From contig NW_020289997.1 of the NCBI RefSeq assembly GCF_003144195.1, forward strand, positions 496,001-560,000: a stretch of 64,000 nucleotides of DNA, written 5' to 3'. Source of the DNA: Ceraceosorus guamensis. Its lineage: Eukaryota; Basidiomycota; Exobasidiomycetes; Ceraceosorales; Ceraceosoraceae. Positions within the stretch are counted from its first letter, which is position 1. Each line of letters starts with the position of its first letter. The notes under the pieces were generated by a model, which made no database searches, was not told the origin of the DNA, and saw only the letters and a list, made by a program, of their open reading frames with translations. Position numbers and translations under genes: made by a program. Shown here piece by piece: positions 29,242 through 39,575 of this stretch.

Positions 29242-29945
29242 ATGAAGGTCACTGCTGCCTGCGTCGCTCTCACAGCTCTGATCTGCTCAGTCAGTGCAGC
29301 GCCCAACCCACGCCCCACTGCTCTTGCTGTGCGACAAGATGGTGAGTCGCACTACTTTCCAGCGATTACTCAGCATCGTGTGCGCTGTTAGCTGACCGTG
29401 AATGTGTGCATCCATCAAATTCCCGCTGGCTTGGACAGCTCCGTCTGCCTCTACAGTGGCGCCCATCACCTCCACTTATGACCCTTCTCAGGGCATCAAT
29501 GGCAATGGATGCAGCGGCAACGGCAATGTCCTCCTTTGCTGTCCCGATGGCTACAGAAAGTGAGTGCGCCTGCACCTGCCACCTGCGACGCACGTGCCTT
29601 TTCACCCTGATGTCCTTCCTCATCTCTGTCTCTCTCCCGCTCCGTGCACTTTTCAGCAATGTGATCAACGGAGAGACGAATTGCGTGGCATCTGGCGGCT
29701 CTTTCACCAACGTTGAAGGAGGATTCACCCAAGTATTTGGCAGCGAAGATGACAACTCGCAATCCAGCGGTACATCGACTCGCTCCAGCTCCAGCCCCAG
29801 CCCCAGCTCCAGCTCCAGCTCCAGCTCCAGCTCAAGTGCCTCGCCTACTCCTTCAGGCAGGAGCGGGAACGGAGGAGCAACGATCAAGAGCTCGGCGTCG
29901 GTGATCGCTGTCGGAGTCGTGCTTGTTGGTGCTGCGCTTGTCTAG
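29242..29945 (+). CDS. Small secreted GPI-anchored Ser-rich protein with four cysteines
   Basis: Three exons (29242-29341, 29439-29559, 29657-29945) join in phase to 169 residues. A clear signal peptide (MKVTAACVALTALICSVSAA) is followed by a short ectodomain with four cysteines (GNGCSGNG, LLCCPDGY, GETNCVASG). Next comes a Ser/Pro tract encoded by a TCCAGC/CCCAGC microsatellite (about 29785-29835). The C-terminus (SASVIAVGVVLVGAALV) with small residues before it fits a GPI-attachment signal. A cell-wall or plasma-membrane surface protein is likely; a role at the host interface is possible but not shown. The CC pair recalls hydrophobins, but the eight-cysteine pattern is absent. I do not recognise the family. 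Confidence 0.85.
29785..29840 (+). repeat. In-frame AGCTCC/AGCCCC hexamer microsatellite
   Basis: A run of hexamers encodes Ser-Ser and Ser-Pro pairs in the stalk of the secreted protein. The period is a multiple of three, so length change keeps the frame. Confidence 0.8.
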
Positions 29946-30525
29946 ATCCCTGCGAACGGAGGCGCAGGCATCGTACGCTTTCTATTCCGCGCTACATAGC
30001 ATGTATGCCATTCACATTGTCCGATCGCATTCATGGCTTTACATCGCGAATGAGTGCCACGGCACGGTGTGAATCGCGAATACACTTGTTTCCCATGGCT
30101 GTACCGGTAAGCCCACAAGCTAGACTGTCGATGGATGATGGTGGTGGGAAAATGACGCTGTGTCCGAATACTGATCAAGCGCGTCGCAACGTGGTGCACG
30201 AGCCAAGTTGGTCTGAGCCGTCAGCGAGTCACGTGTTGCGCCGCACTGGCGATTTTTGAGCACTTGGGCCTTGACGCGATGGGTGCTGCTAGTCTGATGA
30301 GCGGTATGCGGGAGACGAAGAGCCACACCAGTCAGAAGGCCCTAGATCTGGGTGACGGTTCAGAGATGCGTGACTCTTGACTCGGTCCATGGACTTGCCC
30401 ATCTTGACCATCACATCTCATTGCTCACCTTTGCGCGACTCGAATATAGCGCGCAGCTCCTGGACATCTCGGCGACCAAATCACACTCCTCGTCAAAGCT
30501 GCACGGACGGTGAAGAACGGGGTTC
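29946..30525. other. Spacer between the secreted-protein gene and the CCA-enzyme gene
   Basis: 580 nt with no supported gene. It must hold the terminator of the left gene and the promoter of the right one; no clear signal is recognised. Confidence 0.45.
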
Positions 30526-33354
30526 ATGCGCTTCGCACAGGCTCTCCTGCGACCGAGGCTCAAGACTGGAGGTGCAAATACACAAGAGGCGCTGCCCTCC
30601 TCAAAGTTCAGAGCCTTTATCCGGCCTGCGCGCGCCAACGTCGCGCTCCGTCTTCCTTCCCAAAATTCTGTCAGGAATCTTCGGGAGAAGCAAAGGAGCC
30701 CCTTTGCCGCCTGCGTGCTTCGAACCGCGGTAACGATGCCAAGGCTGGAGCGATCCTCTTCACTCGCTCTTGGCCTTTCATCGCAGGAGGACGCTATAGT
30801 CGCGCTCTTGGCCGACACGTGTCGATGGATCGAGCAGACTCAACCGCAGATAGAGCCTGCGGCTGGGGTCGAGCCTGTGCACATCGAGTACTACGAGGGA
30901 TGGAGGTGCGAGGCGAGAATAGCTGGAGGTTGGGTCAGAGATAAGGTGAGCCATGCAATTGCGATGAGCCCGCATCGTGCGATCGCCTGGATGCGAGAAT
31001 GAGCTGAAATGATTCGTGAATGCCCTGGGCTTTTCAGCTCATATCACAGCCTTCCTCGGATCTGGACGTCTCGCTGTCCAGCTTGACTGGTCACACCTAT
31101 GCCCTGCTGCTATCGCAGTACCTTCGATCAGCCGACTTCGCCTCTTCGCAGCTAGCGCAACATCCTGTCTTCAATGCTGATGCTGGGGGTTCATCGAAAC
31201 AGCCTTGGCTTGGGTCTATCACTCGCATAGAGGCGAATCCTGAGCAGAGCAAGAATCTGGAGACGGCTACTGCTGTGCTCGCCGGTCTTAGTTTGGACTT
31301 TGTGAACCTCAGAAAGGAAGTGTATGATGGCGAGACTCGCATACCAACAATGGTGAGTTCTGACGTGACTTGACTTGAAACGATGGTCATCCGCCTCGCG
31401 GAGCTTACGCTTCGATTTGCTCGTGCCCTTCACGCGCTTCGTAGACCTTCGGAACGCCCCTCGAAGACGCTACTCGCCGAGATACCACGATCAATTCCCT
31501 CTTCTACAATGTCCACACCAGGGAGGTGGAAGACTTGACAGGCATGGGCATAAATGACTTGCAAGAGGGAATCATTCGCACGCCGCTAGAAGCTCTTCAG
31601 ACCTTCACGGACGACCCATTGCGCATTTTGCGCTGCGTGAGGTTTGCAGCCAGATTGGGATATCGATTGGATGACGGTATCTGGGATTGCCTGGAGAGTG
31701 AGCAAGGGGAGGGTGTTAGAGCGGCTTTGAGGGACAAGGTTAGCAGGGAAAGAGTGGGAATAGAGGTTGACAAGATGCTAGCAGGTGAGCGACGGACGAC
31801 GCTTGCGTCATGCCATTCCACTAAATGTGCAGGTATTTTGACTTTCTTGTGCAGGCGCCGATCCTCACCGCGCGATCCACCTGTTGCACGCCCTTGGTCT
31901 GTACCCACTCGTCTTCCTGTGGCCGTTGTCCGAACCCTTAAAGCAGCTTCCACCGGGCTCTACCACGGTCAATGCAGACGCGCTTGGCGGCGAGGCGACC
32001 GTACAGCCTGCTCAGACAGCATTACTAGCCTCCTACATACTCGATGGCTTCTACCGACTTGTCTTGCCAGACGCTCCGCCCACTCTTCATTTCGAGGACC
32101 GAAGGACAGTCCTAAACTCGGCGGGGCTTGACTACTTCTTTGGCGCATATCTTCATGTTCGAGAAACAGGGCTTCTTGCTCCTTTGAAAGACAAGGAGCA
32201 GCGAAGGCGGCTGTTCCTAGCTGCTGCACTTCTCCCTCTCCGACACGTCGCCGCGCATGAACGGTTAGAAAAGTGGTGTTGGGCTGGAGAGCATGTGATA
32301 CACAACGGGCTCAAGGTGAGCGTTCGCTGTGGGAAGAAGCATCGCTGTTGAGCTGCACCTGACATTGCGGTATCCTCGCTGCCTGCTATCGAGCGCAGCT
32401 AGGCAAGACTTCGACGCGCGAGCCACTAGCTGCCTTGTACCGAGCTGCGGATATCCTGGAACAACCAGAGCTGAACAAGCTAGTTGTGGATCATCAAGAT
32501 TCCTTCGTCCGATGGATACCTCACTTCTCACCACGAGGAGTAGCGCAGCTGCACTGGAAAGCCATAGCAGGTGAGCGTGCTGACTGCAGGTGCCTTCAAA
32601 ATCAGGCAAAGTGCTGACCTTCCTTGCGAGCTTCAAGGTCTTCTGCTGAATCGCCAGCCAGCGATCACGGACTCCCGCATAGGAGTCAATTTGCCATCTT
32701 CGCTTTTGATCACCATGGTCTTTGATGTTGCACAGCGCTTGTATTCTGCGCTATCTGGCCCGAGTGACGTTGCGGTCGGCTTGAAGAATTCTGAAACTTC
32801 AGCGCCGTCGATCTTTGACTCCGAAGCCGCGCTAAACGCCTTATTTTGCGCTCCACGAGAGTACATCTATTTCTGGCATCTCGTTGTCGACGAATGGCAA
32901 CTACTTCCACGCGCAGAGGAGCGTCCACGCCTCGACGTGAGTGTGTAGCTATTGTCTCGTGACGTTGTTTCACATGAACGCGCTGACGGTCCCCTCGAAT
33001 CCACGCCTGTATCGTCTCCAGGGAGTTCAGATCAAAGAAGCAATAGGTGTGGCTCCAGCAATCCTCACTGGTCGTATTCAATGTGCCATACTCGCGTGGC
33101 AATTTCTCAGAGACGCTCCGCCAGCCGCATCGGATCCATCCTACCCATCATGGTTGGCAAAAGAGCAGGAAAAATGCTCCAAATGGTTGAGTGAGGAGTG
33201 GCAGGAGGGACGCATTGTGCCGCCAGAGGAAAGGGTGTTTGTGCCTCCGCCCAAGGAGGGGAGCAAAAAAGCCAAGAGTGCACAAAAAGGACAGCCATCG
33301 GCGCAGACCAAGGGCGCGTCGAAGCCTGCGAAGAAACAGAAGAGCCAGGAATAG
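30526..33354 (+). CDS. CCA1: tRNA nucleotidyltransferase (CCA-adding enzyme)
   Basis: Seven exons (30526-30945, 31038-31352, 31445-31784, 31855-32315, 32399-32570, 32638-32936, 33022-33354) join in phase to 779 residues. Class II motifs are in order: motif A IAGGWVRDK (132-140) with the metal-binding pair Asp148-X-Asp150 (SDLDVSL), motif B RRDTTINSLFY (256-266), and the motif C/D stretch TDDPLRILRCVRFAARLGYRL. The enzyme builds and repairs the 3' CCA end of tRNAs in nucleus, cytosol and mitochondria. Residues 1-70 (MRFAQALLRPRLK...) are Arg/Ala-rich and lack acidic residues near the start, like a mitochondrial presequence. A second ATG at 30736 (Met71) would give a 709-residue cytosolic form. 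The C-terminal tail is Lys-rich (KKAKSAQKG, KPAKKQKSQE) and may be a nuclear import signal. Confidence 0.95.
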
Positions 33355-34028
33355 ATGATGGGGCGAAGGGCCCTTTACTATCCTCAAGTGTCGAGATTTG
33401 TGTGCGCAGAGAATTGGGCGTGACGCTGGAGCTCTCTCTGCATCATTTTGAAGGGACGGCCCGAGCGTCTACATTCAGAATCACGTAAATCTGTGTGAGG
33501 ACCTTACCCAATTTGGTGTTGATCAACAGATCAGCACCACCAAATATCTATCCTGCAGCGGGAGTGCGTGCGAGAAAGGACGGGCGCCGACAACTTGCCC
33601 AAGCGTGCATTTGTACCTTTTTCGAGAAGCGTACTTGCCCTTGGCCAACAAAGCGAAAGCTACAACGGAAAGCTGCATGTTGCTGGGACGCGAGGTTCAA
33701 TGCGCCGAGCGTCGGACAGGAGGTGCGCGAGGTGATAAAGGAGCTAGAGGTGAAGAGGCGCCTCTGACAGGGGGAAAGAGGAGGTACGGGCAAAGACAGA
33801 AGAGATTCCGACTGTCAACGGAAGCAGGCACGCTCTCAAGACTGATGGCCCCTCGACTGAGCTTCAGAATGCAAAGCTCCTGTATCGCATCTTTCTGCAT
33901 CACGATTGAGAGGCAGCAGCATGTCGTGAGCTCGTGAGCTTTCAGAGTCATGAGTGACGATCGGGTGAAGGCGCGCAAGCTGCACCATGCCATTGTCGCG
34001 CACCGCGCTCGTTCGCGACGCAGGGTGA
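33355..34028. other. Convergent 3' region between the CCA enzyme and the acetyltransferase
   Basis: 674 nt tail-to-tail spacer. No gene is seen. A GTTTGCGTTTGCGTTTGC triplet at about 34068 lies in the acetyltransferase 3' coding end, not in this spacer. Confidence 0.45.
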
Positions 34029-34631
34029 CTACGCTGTCGAGCTTGACTGCTGTTCAGCAGAGCTCTTTGCGTTTGCGTTTGCGTTTGCCCTCTGCTCCCT
34101 CGCAAAGCGGCGCCTATTCTCTATATCCTGCCCCAGCCTCTGCATGCCGGTCTCGTTGGGCGTGACGTTGAAACCATTCTTCTCGTAGAGCTTCATTCCA
34201 GGAGGATCCGCGCTGAGAGAGAGAAAAGCGCATGGCGAGTTGGCATCGACCCAGGCGAGCAGGTGTCGAAAGATGCGATGACCTATGCCTCTGTGTTGGT
34301 GCGTTGGCAAGACGCACACGTCGACGATCAACAGGCTCATGGTAATGTCTCCTACGACGCGGGCCATTCCGATGGCTTCTTTGCTCGCTGTGCTCGTATC
34401 CCTAGCAACGACGCAGTATACGCTCGACTTTAGCCCGATCTCCGCAATCTCGGCCGTGGGTGGTGGTGTGAGACCTGCTTCGAAGCGCATCTTGTAGTGC
34501 TCCGAAGTGGAGGGAACTTCGGCATAGTATGCGATACCAGCATCCTTTGCCGGTGCTTGAGATGTTGCCAAGTGCTTTGCCGGCTCTAGCCAGCTCGCAT
34601 TCGAAAAGGCGTGCTTCGTTGAGGTGGACAT
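34029..34631 (-). CDS. GNAT-family N-acetyltransferase
   Basis: One exon of 200 residues, starting MSTSTKHAF. The GNAT fold signature is clear: a beta strand with MARVVGD, then VCVLPTHQHRGIGHRIFRHL (acetyl-CoA pyrophosphate loop of the Q/R-X-X-G-X-G/A type, here HRGIGH), then LSLSADPPGMKLYEKNGF. The segment STSEHYKMRFEAGL near the start resembles small-molecule acetyltransferases. The substrate cannot be told. The C-terminus is a low-complexity Arg/Ala/Asn tail (REQRANANANAK) made by GCGTTT repeats. A longer in-frame upstream extension exists, but it runs through the poly-G tract of the shared promoter and is not likely to be translated. The gene diverges from the DNA ligase gene with 373 nt between the start codons. 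Confidence 0.88.
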   Translation of the reverse strand: MSTSTKHAFSNASWLEPAKHLATSQAPAKDAGIAYYAEVPSTSEHYKMRFEAGLTPPPTAEIAEIGLKSSVYCVVARDTSTASKEAIGMARVVGDITMSLLIVDVCVLPTHQHRGIGHRIFRHLLAWVDANSPCAFLSLSADPPGMKLYEKNGFNVTPNETGMQRLGQDIENRRRFAREQRANANANAKSSAEQQSSSTA

Positions 34632-35004
34632 TCGCGGTTCGCAGCGATTGTGTCGGCTTGGGGGGGGGGGGGGGAGGGGGGAGGGGGCGGGAGACCACCC
34701 AATCTGAGGCGACCTGTGAAGGTTTTGGCTGAGAGTGACAGTGTGTGTGAGAGTGAGGGAAACCGAGAGTGGCATCGAAAGGTGTGCACGCGCGTCGCGA
34801 GTCGCGAGTCGCGGCCGCGCGCGCAACCTCCACATCGTGCACGAGCGCGGGCGTGCGGGATGAGCCAACCACTCACGACTCGCAACCCGTCTCGACGCGC
34901 AACACCTTTCCTCGCAGATACCTACACTCACAACTACGAGGGGGGAGGTGGTGCACCTGCATCGCATTCGCATTCGTCGCGCTCATCGAGAAGGCTAGCG
35001 CGCA
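34632..35004. promoter_or_regulatory. Bidirectional promoter of the acetyltransferase and DNA ligase genes
   Basis: Both genes must start transcription from these 373 nt. It holds a run of 15 G at 34660-34674 followed by further G5-G6 runs to about 34694 (a G-quadruplex candidate on the plus strand) and GCGAGTCGCGAGTCGCG near 34796. No TATA box is evident. Confidence 0.65.
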
Positions 35005-38000
35005 ATGGCTCCCAAACGCACACCTAGCGCTCCATCTACGCCTTCCAAGAAGCTGAAGGCTGGCCCTACAGCTTCTCCCTCATCGCCTAGCAAAGGTCAG
35101 CCAAAGCTGGCGGCATTTCTCGCCAGGAGCACTGATCAAGCGGAAACGGCAAGCCAAGGCTCGAGCACCCAGATCCATGCGCATATATCTGCAAGCGATG
35201 CTGCGGAGGAGAGCGATGAGGCGATGGCGCGCCGTTTGCAGGCGGAGTGGGATGCGGTCGACAGCGCAAGCTCGCAAAGGGTGCACACAGAGGGGGCGCC
35301 CACGGCTGCCATGAGAGCGTCGGATGATGCTGCCGGTGCGTCGTCTAACGAAAAGACGCTATGTTTTGGCGACGAGCCATCATCTTCGTCACGCGACGCG
35401 GAGCCGGCAAACTTGTCGACCCCGGCTTCTGCCAGATTCGACATTGAGCGCATGCTGGAGCACATTCATTCTCTACCCCTCGAAGAGGATCCTCTTTCCT
35501 TTTCGGCAGACGTGGATGTGAGCTCTTGGCCCGTCACAGAGGCCAAAGCGGGGCGCAGCAGCACTTTGCAGGCCGGTCTTCCTCGAGCACCGTTTGCGCT
35601 CTTTGCCAGAGCATGCGAGCTGCTCAGCGCCACGCAGTCCCGCATTCTGATCCTCGCAATCTGCACCAACACCATCAGGCTGCTCATCCGACACGACCCT
35701 GCAGCGGTCGGACCTGCAACACTGCTGTTCAGCAATCATATCGCGCCGGTGAGATGTCGCGCGAGTGGGGACCTCAACCTGACCGCGCGAGTGAGCAACT
35801 AGCTGACCGCGCTCGTTTCCGGGATCACATCGCGCAGCCACACGAATCCATAGAGCTGGGGGTTGGAGGTAGCATCATCAACCAAGCTATAAAGGAGACG
35901 ACGGGAGCCTCACCACGTTTGCTCAAACAGCTATGGGACAAGTGGGGCGATCCAGGCGACGTGGCGTTCGAAGCGCGCAAGGGCGTACGAGCTCTCGTAC
36001 AGCCCGGTCCTCTCATCATCACCAAAGTGGTCAGTGCGGCGTGCCGCGTGCCGCGTGCGGCGCATGTCAAGTAGATAAGGTTACTTACTGATCCTTTGAC
36101 TCGGCAGTTCGAATCACTGTATGCCATCGCAGCAATGTCCGGCTCTGGCTCGCAAGCTTCAAAGAAGCAAATCGTGACCAAATTGCTGGTAGCTTGTCGC
36201 GGAGAGGAGACGCGCTTTCTGGTACGGACTCTGATCAGTCACCTTCGAGTCAGGGCAGTGCGCACCACGCTCGCCAGTGCTCTTGCGCGCGCTTTTGCTC
36301 TAGATGGTGTGGCGTCTGCACATCAGACAAGCATGTGTGTTGGCGTGGCAGAAAGAGAGGGTGTCAAGACTCGAGCGGTGAAGAAGGAGCGGTCAGATAG
36401 GTGGGAGAGCGTCATGTCAAAGCTCGCTCGAGCTGAACGGGTCGTTCGGTGAGTGCGCGTGGGCGATATGCGTGTTTAGTAGCGTTGAAGAGCGAGCTAG
36501 TAGCATTGAAGAGCGAGCTAGTAGCGTTGAAGAGCGAGCTAGTAGCGTTNNNNNNNNNNNNNNNTTGAAGAGCGAGCTAGTAGCGTTGAAGAGCGAGCTA
36601 GTAGCGTTAAAGGCTCGCTCTTTCTGATTGGCAATCCACCCGCACGCTAGAGAGGTGAGGGCAAGATGTCCTGACTTTGGTCGCATCGTAGCTGCACTGC
36701 TCAGCTGCGGCATTGATGAGCTCAGCCGGCGAGTTCCCCTTGCAGTTGGTGCGTCCCACGAGAGAGACGGCGAGCGCGCGTGCACGAGAGAGACGTTTAA
36801 GCTGACCACGCGTTTCACGCAGGCACTCCACTAGCACCGATGCTCGGCTCCATCACTCGCTCGCTGCCAGCCATGCACGAAAAGTTGGGCGATCGAGCAT
36901 TCGTGTCTGAGTTCAAGTATGACGGACAACGCGTCCAGATTCACTGCCAAAAGTTTGACACGAGCGAGCTGGTGGAGGCTAGGAAGAGGCTCAAAGGCGG
37001 CAAGGGAAGGTGGGTGGGAGAACAACGAGAAGTTTTTGTGCGTCTGTTTTCGAGGCATTTGGAGGATATCACCGACAAGGTGCGTGGGCGCGAGTGGTGA
37101 ACGGCGCGAGTGGTGAACGGCGCGAGTGGTGAACGGCGCGAGTGGTGAACGGCGCGAATGATGATCAGTCACCCCACCCCCACGCAGTATCCCGACTTGT
37201 GCGAGATGATGCCGCTGCTGACCGGCGCGTCGTGCGAGTCACAAGTGGGCGCATCGAGCGCACCTCGCGACGTCCAGTCCTTTGTCATGGATGCTGAAGT
37301 CGTCGCGCTCGGACCTGCGTCGGAACTCTTGCCATTTCAAACATTGGCTTCACGAGGTCGCAAAGATGTCCAGCTGGATGCCGTCAAGGTTCGCGTCGGG
37401 TGCGTCGTGACGGTCGACCCTTTCGAGATGCCGCCGTGCTGACGCGCACGCGCACGCGCACGCGCACGCGCACGTCTTGTAGCATCTTTGCCTTCGACTT
37501 GATGTATCTCGACGGTGCACAGCTGCTGCGCAAGTCCTTTCGAACAAGACGCAAGTTGATGCAAGATCGACTGGCGCCTTTCAATCCGACCAATCCCAAA
37601 CTAGCTAGGTTTCTGCACGTCCAAAGTAGCGAGAGCACAGATCCGGATGAGGTCAAGGTGGGTGTGGCGTGAGCAAGTCGAGTGCCAGGTCGAGATCGCT
37701 AAAGACGCCCCTTTGCAGGCCTTTTTCGACGAGGCTCGCAACTCCAAATGCGAGGGGTGAGTTGGCAGTAATCCACTCGGAGCGGAACGAAAGTGCGTGC
37801 TCACGCGCGGCGCCTCTCGACTAGGATCATGATCAAGTCGCTAGATCATCATTGGGAGAGCGACGTTGCGCTGGAAATGCTTCAAGATGATGTGGGAGAG
37901 GAAGTCACGCAGGAGGACCTTGATCAGCCTACTTTTGAGAATGACGTGGATGTTGGCAAGGGCGTGAATGGACGCGGCAAGGCCTTGCTGAGCAGTTACG

Positions 38001-39046
38001 AGCCCGACAAGGTGAGCTGAGATGGCGCGGCGCGATGGCAGCGCATGCTCTGGATGGCTGATGCGAGCGCACCATGTCGCAGCGCTGCGAGTCGTGGCTC
38101 AAGGTGAGGCGCGCGACGCGAAGAGGGTGGCTCATCCCCGGCGCTCACCCAGACGCTCATCCCGCGCACTTGCGCGCTACTCGCAGGTAAAAAAGGACTA
38201 CATCGAGGGTATTGGCGACACGTTGGACCTTGTGCCCATTGCCGCGTGGCACGGCATGGGACGAAAGAATGAATGGTGGTCTCCAGGTGAGGCGCGCGAG
38301 GTGGTGGGGTGCGCGCGCCGTGCTGATTGGCTTGGTCTCTCTTTAGTCCTGCTGGCGACGTACGACAAAATGACTGGACAGTACATTGCGCTGTGCAAAT
38401 GTATCTCTGGTTTTACAGACGCAGAGTACAAGAGCATCAAATTTGATCGGTGAGGCTGCCCGTTACGCGCGCGACTCTTTGTAGCTGGCACTCACGCTCG
38501 CGTCTTTTCTCAGCTTCAAAGAGGATGGTGGAGCTTGCTACAGCGCTCGAACGGAAGACTGTCGTGACGACTATGACACTGGAGGACTCTTTCCAGATGG
38601 TGAGTGTGGCGCGGGTGCGGGCGCGCGCGTGCGATTTAGCTGATGCACCATCGCCGCAGTGTGGTTTGAGCCGAAAGAGGTCTGGGAGGTGAGTGGGCGG
38701 CGAGACTCGTGACTTTTGCGTGCCGAGAGACGTTGTCAGCAAGTCTGAATGGCTCGATTCGTATCGAGAGACTAAGCTCGTGTCCCGCGTCCCGCGCCCC
38801 GCGCTCCGCGTCGATTTGCAGATTCGAGGTGCGGACATTACCCTCTCACCAGTCTACACTGTAGCAAAGGGACAGATTGCGTCTGATCGAGGTCTCTCGC
38901 TTCGATTTCCGCGCTTTATCAAGCGGCGAGACGCATCTGACAAGGGCCCAGAGGATGCTACGACACCGGAGCAAGTTGCGCACATGTATCGTCAACAAAA
39001 TCACGCGGACCAGCGCGCTGGTGAAGAGGATGTGGAGGAGCTGTAG
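35005..39046 (+). CDS. CDC9: ATP-dependent DNA ligase I (replicative)
   Basis: Fourteen exons (35005-35748, 35838-36029, 36108-36448, 36651-36748, 36823-37079, 37188-37399, 37483-37657, 37719-37756, 37825-38011, 38187-38286, 38347-38449, 38514-38599, 38660-38688, 38822-39046) join in phase to 928 residues. Lys490 in SEFKYDGQRVQIH is the adenylated catalytic lysine (motif I). The other nucleotidyltransferase motifs follow: FVMDAEVVA, FAFDLMYLDG, EGIMIKSL and the YIEGIGDTLDLVPIAAWHG block, then the OB fold with LSPVYTVAKG and SLRFPRFIKRR. The helical DNA-binding domain is upstream (GVGGSIINQAIKETTG). The N-terminus has a PCNA-box-like QPKLAAFL (32-39) after a Lys/Ser/Pro-rich tail. The protein joins Okazaki fragments in the nucleus. 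Three introns contain tandem repeats and one holds the assembly gap. Confidence 0.96.
36478..36608. repeat. 21-bp minisatellite in DNA ligase intron 3
   Basis: The unit GTTGAAGAGCGAGCTAGTAGC is repeated about three times on each side of the assembly gap, with one G-to-A change in one copy. The array ends with an inverted echo of the unit core (GCTCGCTCTT). The true copy number is unknown because of the gap. It lies wholly in the intron 36449-36650. Confidence 0.9.
36550..36564. other. Assembly gap (15 N)
   Basis: The only unknown bases of the window, placed inside the 21-bp minisatellite of the ligase intron. This suggests the array was too long or too uniform to assemble. Confidence 0.99.
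37088..37158. repeat. 16-bp tandem repeat in DNA ligase intron 5
   Basis: The unit GCGCGAGTGGTGAACG occurs four times in perfect copies, then decays (GCGCGAATGATGAT). It fills most of the intron 37080-37187. Confidence 0.9.
37442..37473. repeat. (CGCGCA)n tract in DNA ligase intron 6
   Basis: About five hexamers sit directly before the acceptor site TCTTGTAG of the intron 37400-37482. Alternating purine/pyrimidine of this kind can form Z-DNA. Confidence 0.85.
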
Positions 39047-39280
39047 AGGCACGTATGTGAGGATCGAGGATGGGCGCGCACATGTAGCGGCTGTGGGAGC
39101 ATGGGCGCACGCGAGGAGGGAGGCTAGCGCAGGGCGCGCCGCGCTCCGAATCAGCGTCGACTCGAGGCAAGACCGGGAGAGCCGTCGATCGCACCCGAGT
39201 CCAACTCATGTGCCAAGCACTCCACCATCCGTCCGATGCGACGAGACGTGAAGAAGAGTGATGGCGACTTTAAAGGATGT

Positions 39281-39331
39281 GAAGAGAAGAGAAGAGAAGA
39301 GAAGAGAAGAGAAGAGAAGAGAAGAGAAGAG
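39281..39331. repeat. (GAAGA)10 microsatellite
   Basis: Ten perfect pentamers GAAGA; purine-only strand. Confidence 0.95.
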
Positions 39332-39575
39332 GAATCGAAATCGGGAGAAAAGGGGGCCGCCGCGATCGGATGAACGGTCTTGCTGTCCACGGTCATTCCG
39401 TCGCGCGAGGCGCGCCAGACCGGACATCGAAACTGTTGCAAGCAGACGCGTGATCAGGAGAGCGGGAGCAGGAGTGGGGGGAATCGATCCGGCAGATTGC
39501 ATCTGCATGGTTGTCGAATTGGTGAGGTCGCGCCTCACACAGAAATCATCTTTTCGAGCGTTCACTGGACGCAAA

